A stretch of 64,000 nucleotides of DNA from Rhodoferax aquaticus (GTDB lineage: Bacteria; Pseudomonadota; Gammaproteobacteria; Burkholderiales; Burkholderiaceae_C), in assembly GCF_006974105.1 (NCBI RefSeq), contig NZ_CP036282.1, positions 248,001-312,000 of the forward strand, read 5' to 3'. The position numbers and the translations under genes are program-made. Shown in pieces: positions 60,623-64,000 of this stretch. Every line of letters starts with the position of its first letter. Position 1 is the first letter of the stretch. The notes beneath the pieces were generated by a model. It saw only the letters and a list, made by a program, of their open reading frames with translations. It was not told the origin of the DNA and did not search any database.

Positions 60623-61210
60623 TTAGCGCAGAAAGCTCACCGCGAGAACCACCAGCATGGCACCCATGGTCAGGTTGAAAACGCGTTGTTTGATGGGGTC
60701 GGTCAGCAGCTGGCGAATGGCCACACCAAACAAGGCCCACATAGACGCACTGGGCAAGCCAATGAGGCTGCCAATCACTGTGACCAGCAACGCACCCATG
60801 GGCAGGCTCATACCAATCGGCATGAACACCGAGGCCAGGGTGACAGACTTCACCCAAGTTTTGGGGTTCACGCCTTGAAACAGCGCCGCTTGCCAGAAGG
60901 TGAGCGGCTTGCTCTCACGGGCAGCCCCCATGGAGCTGCCGCTGAGTTTCCAAGCTAAGTACAGCAGGTACACCGCGCCGGTAATGCGCAGTATTTGGTG
61001 CAACACAGGGTAGGCCACAAACACGCTGCCCAAGCCCATGCAGGTGATAAAGGTTTGAATGGCCACGCCCGTGTTTTGCCCCAAAATTTGCGGCAGTGCG
61101 CCTAGGTAGCCAAACTTGGCGCCAGAGGTGGCCAGCATCACGTTGTTGGGCCCCGGGGTGCTAGACATGACAAAGCAATAGGTCATCAAGGGCAGTAAAT
61201 CGGTCAACAC
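60623..61210 (-). CDS. LysE/RhtB family amino-acid exporter
   Basis: Membrane transporter of about 195 residues with six hydrophobic helices. VMSSTPGPNNVMLATSGAKF is the family signature, and VNPKTWVKSVTLASVF the conserved segment after helix 4. Exports amino acids such as Lys, Arg, Thr or homoserine lactone. The start is GTG 61210, since GGAG lies about 9 nt upstream and the sequence upstream is non-conserved. Adjacent to the MocR regulator (9-nt gap). Confidence 0.87.
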   Translation of the reverse strand: MLTDLLPLMTYCFVMSSTPGPNNVMLATSGAKFGYLGALPQILGQNTGVAIQTFITCMGLGSVFVAYPVLHQILRITGAVYLLYLAWKLSGSSMGAARESKPLTFWQAALFQGVNPKTWVKSVTLASVFMPIGMSLPMGALLVTVIGSLIGLPSASMWALFGVAIRQLLTDPIKQRVFNLTMGAMLVVLAVSFLR

Positions 61211-61421
61211 GGGCGCTCTCCAGCAGTTAGGCCTTTGACTGTAGGTGCCTACCCCGCGTGTGCCAAGGCACAGACTGTGTGTGCCGTGCATGCGCTGTAT
61301 CAGTGGATGCAACCATACAGTGCAAGCCTCTGGCCTAAGCCCCATGCGCGCGCTGGGCGACAATCACCCCCTGCGCCGCACGGCATGTGCCACCGTGGCC
61401 CCTAACTTTGTAAAGCACTCC

Positions 61422-61670
61422 ATGACCCAAGACACCACCCCAGAACCAGCAAGCCCTCAAGCGGAGCTGTGCGAGTCCTGCGCCGGCGTGCAACAAAACT
61501 GGCGCCGCGCCAAAGGCCACCCCGAACTCATGCAAGGCACCCACCGCACCGTGCAACACAAGCACGGCGCTGTCACCATCACCAAATACCGCTGCGAACG
61601 CTGCGGCACGATTTGGGAATACGAGAACAACAAAGTCAACCGCCATGCGGGGTGGTCGGTGATTGGGTGA
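61422..61670 (+). CDS. Small zinc-ribbon protein
   Basis: Protein of 82 residues with two CxxC pairs (LCESCAGVQQ and YRCERCGTIWEY), typical of a zinc-ribbon, separated by about 40 basic and polar residues. No defined family is known to me. The ATG lies 18 nt after an upstream stretch without homology; an alternative start at 61245 exists, but its tail looks artificial. The 250 bp after it up to the GGCT gene hold nothing I can identify. Confidence 0.72.
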   Translation: MTQDTTPEPASPQAELCESCAGVQQNWRRAKGHPELMQGTHRTVQHKHGAVTITKYRCERCGTIWEYENNKVNRHAGWSVIG

Positions 61671-61927
61671 GGGGCAGTTGTGCCATCGACTGCCAGCACC
61701 CGTTAGTGCTTGTGGGGTATTCGTCCCAGTACAGAACTGCCCAAGCATGACTGCGTGATCAAGATGAACTCCTTGAGAACGCCATGCACTCGCAGGTTCG
61801 ATAGAGCAATGCTTAGCCGCGATAGTCGTCTCATGGCATTGGGTAGCGTAAAGCGGTAGCATTTGCAGCATTTGTTTTCGCTCCACAAGTAGTAGTTCAA
61901 CACTTAAACCCTTAAATCCCACAAATC

Positions 61928-62269
61928 ATGCTTAACCACCTATTCGTCTATGGCACTTTGGCGCCCGGTAGGCCCAACGAACATGTGCTTGCCGACATTC
62001 CCGGAACGTGGGAGTCCGGCACAGTGAGGGGCACACTGTTGCAAGAAGGATGGGGTGCAAAGGTAGGCTATCCAGGGATAGTCTTAGACCACAACGGTGG
62101 GGAAGTTCAGGGTTTCCTTTTCAGTTCCGACAAGCTGGCTGCGCATTTGCCACGTTTGGATGCATTTGAAGGAAGTGGCTACGAGCGCGTAGAGACTAAG
62201 GTACATCTGGATCGAGGATTGGTCGATGCCTACATCTATGTCTTAAGCCAGTCATCTGCCCAAACCTAA
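61928..62269 (+). CDS. Gamma-glutamylcyclotransferase (AIG2-like) protein
   Basis: Protein of 113 residues with the cyclotransferase fold: LFVYGTLAPGRPNEHVL near the start carries the YGTL glycine loop, and RLDAFEGSGYERV holds the catalytic Glu. It probably cleaves gamma-glutamyl amino compounds (pyroglutamate-forming) or has a related housekeeping role. Length is typical of the small bacterial group. Confidence 0.85.
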   Translation: MLNHLFVYGTLAPGRPNEHVLADIPGTWESGTVRGTLLQEGWGAKVGYPGIVLDHNGGEVQGFLFSSDKLAAHLPRLDAFEGSGYERVETKVHLDRGLVDAYIYVLSQSSAQT

Positions 62270-62280
62270 AGGCTCTCTTT

Positions 62281-62296
62281 GCAAGGGCAGCCTTGC
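62281..62296. other. Hairpin between convergent genes
   Basis: GCAAGG/CCTTGC form a 6-bp stem with 4-nt loop GCAG, extendable by three A-T pairs and one G-T pair. It lies 12 nt after the cyclotransferase stop. A weak bidirectional terminator is possible, but the T tract is short. Confidence 0.4.
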
Positions 62297-62434
62297 GAAA
62301 TTTCAGTGTTTTGAAGGGAACTTGGTTTTCAGTGCAAATCAACAGCCCGAGCGCTTAGTGCGACTGAATCCTTAGCTAGCCCCAATCCCGACACATAGTT
62401 GGCCCCATGGGTTTGAATTTCCTGTCCGTGTCAA

Positions 62435-63043
62435 TCACTGGTTGCGGCGGGCATACCACTCAATAACGAACACATTGGGGACCCAGCACAGCCAACCCAG
62501 CCACGCATAAAAGGTTTCAAACGGGATGCCCATGGCCGCAAAAGTGCCGAGGTAAATGCGCAGAGTGACCGCTGCAAACGTCAGCGCAAAGTTGCGCAAC
62601 ATCCATTGCCGGTGCGCCTGGATATTGCCATTGCGGATCGCGCGGTAGGCGGCATAGCCACTAAACAGCCACAACACGGCAAGCATGGCAAAGCCGAGCT
62701 GATTGACTGCGCCACCAAATGCAAAGCTTGCGACATACAAACCGGCTACACCACCCGGTAGTACTCCCGCTAGCAGGTAGAGGCGTCCGCTCCAGCGATG
62801 CAGCGCGGGCTGGCGCGCGCGCAGGCCCGGCATGAACTGCCATGGACCCAGCAGCATGGCCAGCGCAGAGCAAAAGATATGCGTGAGGATGGCCATGCGA
62901 TGGGCTTCAAAACTCAGCTTCATCTGCGGGTGCACCAAATTCCCCAACGGAACCAAGCTGTAGGCCACCAAGGCATAGCCCGCCACACCCACACTCAATG
63001 CCGCAAGCGGCCACTGCAGCTTATGAAGTTTCCATGTAGCCAT
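62435..63043 (-). CDS. DUF2306 membrane protein
   Basis: Integral membrane protein of 202 residues with about six helices, DUF2306 family. MAILTHIFCSALAMLLGPWQ and LHRWSGRLYLLAGVLPG hold His and Arg-Trp motifs typical of the family (heme/quinone-linked cytochrome-b-like bundles); NIQAHRQWMLRNFALTFAAV carries the conserved HRQWMLRN. The function is not established. It lies alone between the cyclotransferase and a short uncertain gene. Confidence 0.83.
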   Translation of the reverse strand: MATWKLHKLQWPLAALSVGVAGYALVAYSLVPLGNLVHPQMKLSFEAHRMAILTHIFCSALAMLLGPWQFMPGLRARQPALHRWSGRLYLLAGVLPGGVAGLYVASFAFGGAVNQLGFAMLAVLWLFSGYAAYRAIRNGNIQAHRQWMLRNFALTFAAVTLRIYLGTFAAMGIPFETFYAWLGWLCWVPNVFVIEWYARRNQ

Positions 63044-63081
63044 GTGGTCTCGCAGTTTCTCAATGTTGTCAATGTGACGCT

Positions 63082-63324
63082 TCAGACCGCCACCGCAGGG
63101 TGCGGCAGCAGCAGCCCAACTGGAGAATGTTGCTGCGTAATGAGACCGAGGTCAAGCAGCGCACGGCGCTCCACCACGTCCAGCGGTGTGTGCGGCCGGT
63201 TGCGCTGGTAACGCATTGCAGTGTGGGCCGTCCACATGGCGGCAAGCCAGCCGCCCCCACGCGTCACAGCCCAAGGTTTATCCTTGGCTGCCGAGTCTGC
63301 TTTGCCGCGATTGCAGTCATACAA
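63082..63324 (-). CDS. Hypothetical protein, uncertain
   Basis: A frame of 80 codons with plausible composition (WLAAMWTAHTAMRYQRNRPH, then TPLDVVERRALLDLGLI). I recognise no family. There is no clear ribosome site before the ATG at 63324, and the frame continues upstream without a start for some codons, so it could be a C-terminal fragment of a broken gene. Overlapping frames on the other strand look like shadows. Confidence 0.35.
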   Translation of the reverse strand: MYDCNRGKADSAAKDKPWAVTRGGGWLAAMWTAHTAMRYQRNRPHTPLDVVERRALLDLGLITQQHSPVGLLLPHPAVAV

Positions 63325-63372
63325 CTGGCGCTCGCATTTGTAAAAATTGGCCTGTCCGTGGCTAGAATCGCT

Positions 63373-63397
63373 CGAAAAAAGCCTGCGGGGTTTTTCG
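63373..63397. terminator. Possible bidirectional terminator
   Basis: CGAAAAAAGCCTGCGGGGTT followed by TTTCG forms an A-rich/T-rich stem (CGAAAAA with TTTTTCG, inner CC with GG), the layout of a bidirectional Rho-independent terminator. It separates the 63082-63324 frame from the genes at 63472 onward. Confidence 0.55.
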
Positions 63398-63471
63398 ATG
63401 TTTTGATAACTGTATAAATTTCAGGCAAAACCTCCGCAAGCAAGACTGCAAGCCATCTTTAGGAGTTTTTC

Positions 63472-63534
63472 ATGTCCAACTTATGGAGCAGCGGCCAGCT
63501 TATAGAGCAAGTTTTGCTCTGGACATTACGTTAA
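63472..63534 (+). CDS. Short ORF or leader, 20 codons
   Basis: ATG 63472 has a strong TAGGAG about 6 nt upstream and reads MSNLWSSGQLIEQVLLWTLR before a stop, 7 nt before the next ATG. No family. It may be a translational leader of the gene at 63542, an internally deleted gene relic like others in this window, or chance. Confidence 0.35.
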   Translation: MSNLWSSGQLIEQVLLWTLR

Positions 63535-63541
63535 GCCTCAT

Positions 63542-63955
63542 ATGCGCTTTCACGGCTTTACGCTTTCTGATGTAGAAATCACTGTTGGTGAAACAGGCTA
63601 CGACTTGCACAACAACTTCAATTTCAGTGGTCTGGCGTATGACGTCGCCAATCAGACTTTGATCTTGCGGTGGCAACGGTGCATTGGTGACTGGGTGCCC
63701 GTTAATACGCCCCACAATCTTGAAATACAAATGCGAGGCGTAAGCCACTTGTCTGCGAAATCCCGGGACTTGAAGAAACCATTTACTGAAGATGATTGCT
63801 TAGGTACCGTGTTGGTCGTGGCTGCGGACAAAACTTCAGAAGAGAGCTACGGAGCAATCGAACGAGTGGACGAAGACATGCACGTCATATTTGAGTTTAT
63901 GTCGGGCTTCGCAGTTCGAGTACAAGCCGAGGAGGCAACTTGCGTCGTGGCCTGA
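63542..63955 (+). CDS. Hypothetical protein
   Basis: Protein of 137 residues, acidic, with alternating beta-strand-like segments (ITVGETGYDLHNNFNFSGLA, then QTLILRWQRCIGDW) and no signal or membrane segment. I recognise no family. The weak ribosome site and its 7-nt distance from the preceding 20-codon frame suggest coupled translation. Likely a small beta-sandwich protein; function unknown. Confidence 0.6.
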   Translation: MRFHGFTLSDVEITVGETGYDLHNNFNFSGLAYDVANQTLILRWQRCIGDWVPVNTPHNLEIQMRGVSHLSAKSRDLKKPFTEDDCLGTVLVVAADKTSEESYGAIERVDEDMHVIFEFMSGFAVRVQAEEATCVVA

Positions 63956-63963
63956 GGTTTAAC

Positions 63964-64000
63964 ATGTTGATCGATTGGACCGCCACCGGTGGCCAGCGCT
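63964..64000 (+). CDS. Possible start of a gene cut by the window end
   Basis: ATG 63964, following GAGG, opens a frame reading MLIDWTATGGQR to the window edge. It starts 8 nt after the preceding stop. Too short to identify. Confidence 0.3.
   Translation, partial: MLIDWTATGGQR

Noticed and set aside
1..64000. CRISPR arrays, rRNA or tRNA genes, transposases, prophage
   Set aside because: I scanned both strands by eye and saw no regularly spaced repeats, no tRNA cloverleaf-like or CCA-end pattern, and no transposase or integrase motifs. Bor-like and DUF2235 genes alone do not show a prophage.

Overview
The window looks like a chromosomal segment of a beta-proteobacterium of the Comamonadaceae (Burkholderiales; a Rhodoferax- or Limnohabitans-like relative). 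This is inferred from the high-GC core genes (tsaB-rimI-family 4 uracil-DNA glycosylase-pyrF, hom, sbcCD, dacB), from chemoreceptors ending in an xWETF tail, and from a dispersed ~50-bp repeat (TAGCTGCTTGCGC...GGGCGCTA type) that I recognise from this family. No rRNA, tRNA, CRISPR array, integrase or transposase was found.

Layout. 1-2.6 kb: a PAS-GGDEF diguanylate cyclase behind a run of inverted repeats, then gene debris and one unknown gene. 2.8-11.8 kb: a tight type IV minor-pilin operon (pilE-like, fimT/gspH-like, pilV, pilW, pilX, a very long pilY1, a DUF3108 gene). 11.9-17.6 kb: core block dacB, EamA exporter, tsaB, rimI, uracil-DNA glycosylase, pyrF. 17.8-27.4 kb: exported DUF1800/DUF1501 pair, two glutathione transferases, chemoreceptor, asparaginase, Bor-like lipoprotein, glcD. 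27.6-43 kb: an accessory region of small unrelated genes (tandem-GGDEF protein, YdeI, two VOC proteins, DUF1016 nuclease, Fic, XRE, YjjJ/HipA kinase, transglutaminase, Tle1-type T6SS lipase with DUF3304 lipoproteins). It is punctuated by same-orientation copies of the dispersed repeat and littered with gene remnants. 43-64 kb: sbcCD, DTW protein, chalcone-isomerase-like protein, lipoprotein, DUF3334, pirin/LysR, an Fe-S photolyase operon with four small partners, methyltransferase, hom with a threonine-type leader, MocR/LysE, and small housekeeping genes.

The most interesting signals are structural. (1) Two accessory blocks (pilus operon; T6SS effector block) are each flanked by a duplicated fragment of the 3' end of the core gene on their right (dacB, sbcC), with no recombinase nearby. 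(2) Many genes survive only as internally deleted mini-genes that keep their start and/or their stop: two VOC copies, a second tle1, a second photolyase, a Fic protein, a NERD/UvrD helicase. (3) The T6SS lipase/lipoprotein module is tandemly duplicated, with the second lipase collapsed and both lipoproteins kept. (4) A translationally coupled operon joins an Fe-S cryptochrome/photolyase to DUF2256, DUF2805, DUF3429 and a Cys-rich 57-residue protein. (5) A Thr-rich leader peptide and hairpin precede homoserine dehydrogenase. (6) A GGDEF protein carries a second, degenerate GGDEF-like domain.

All family assignments come from reading the translations; no database search was possible.
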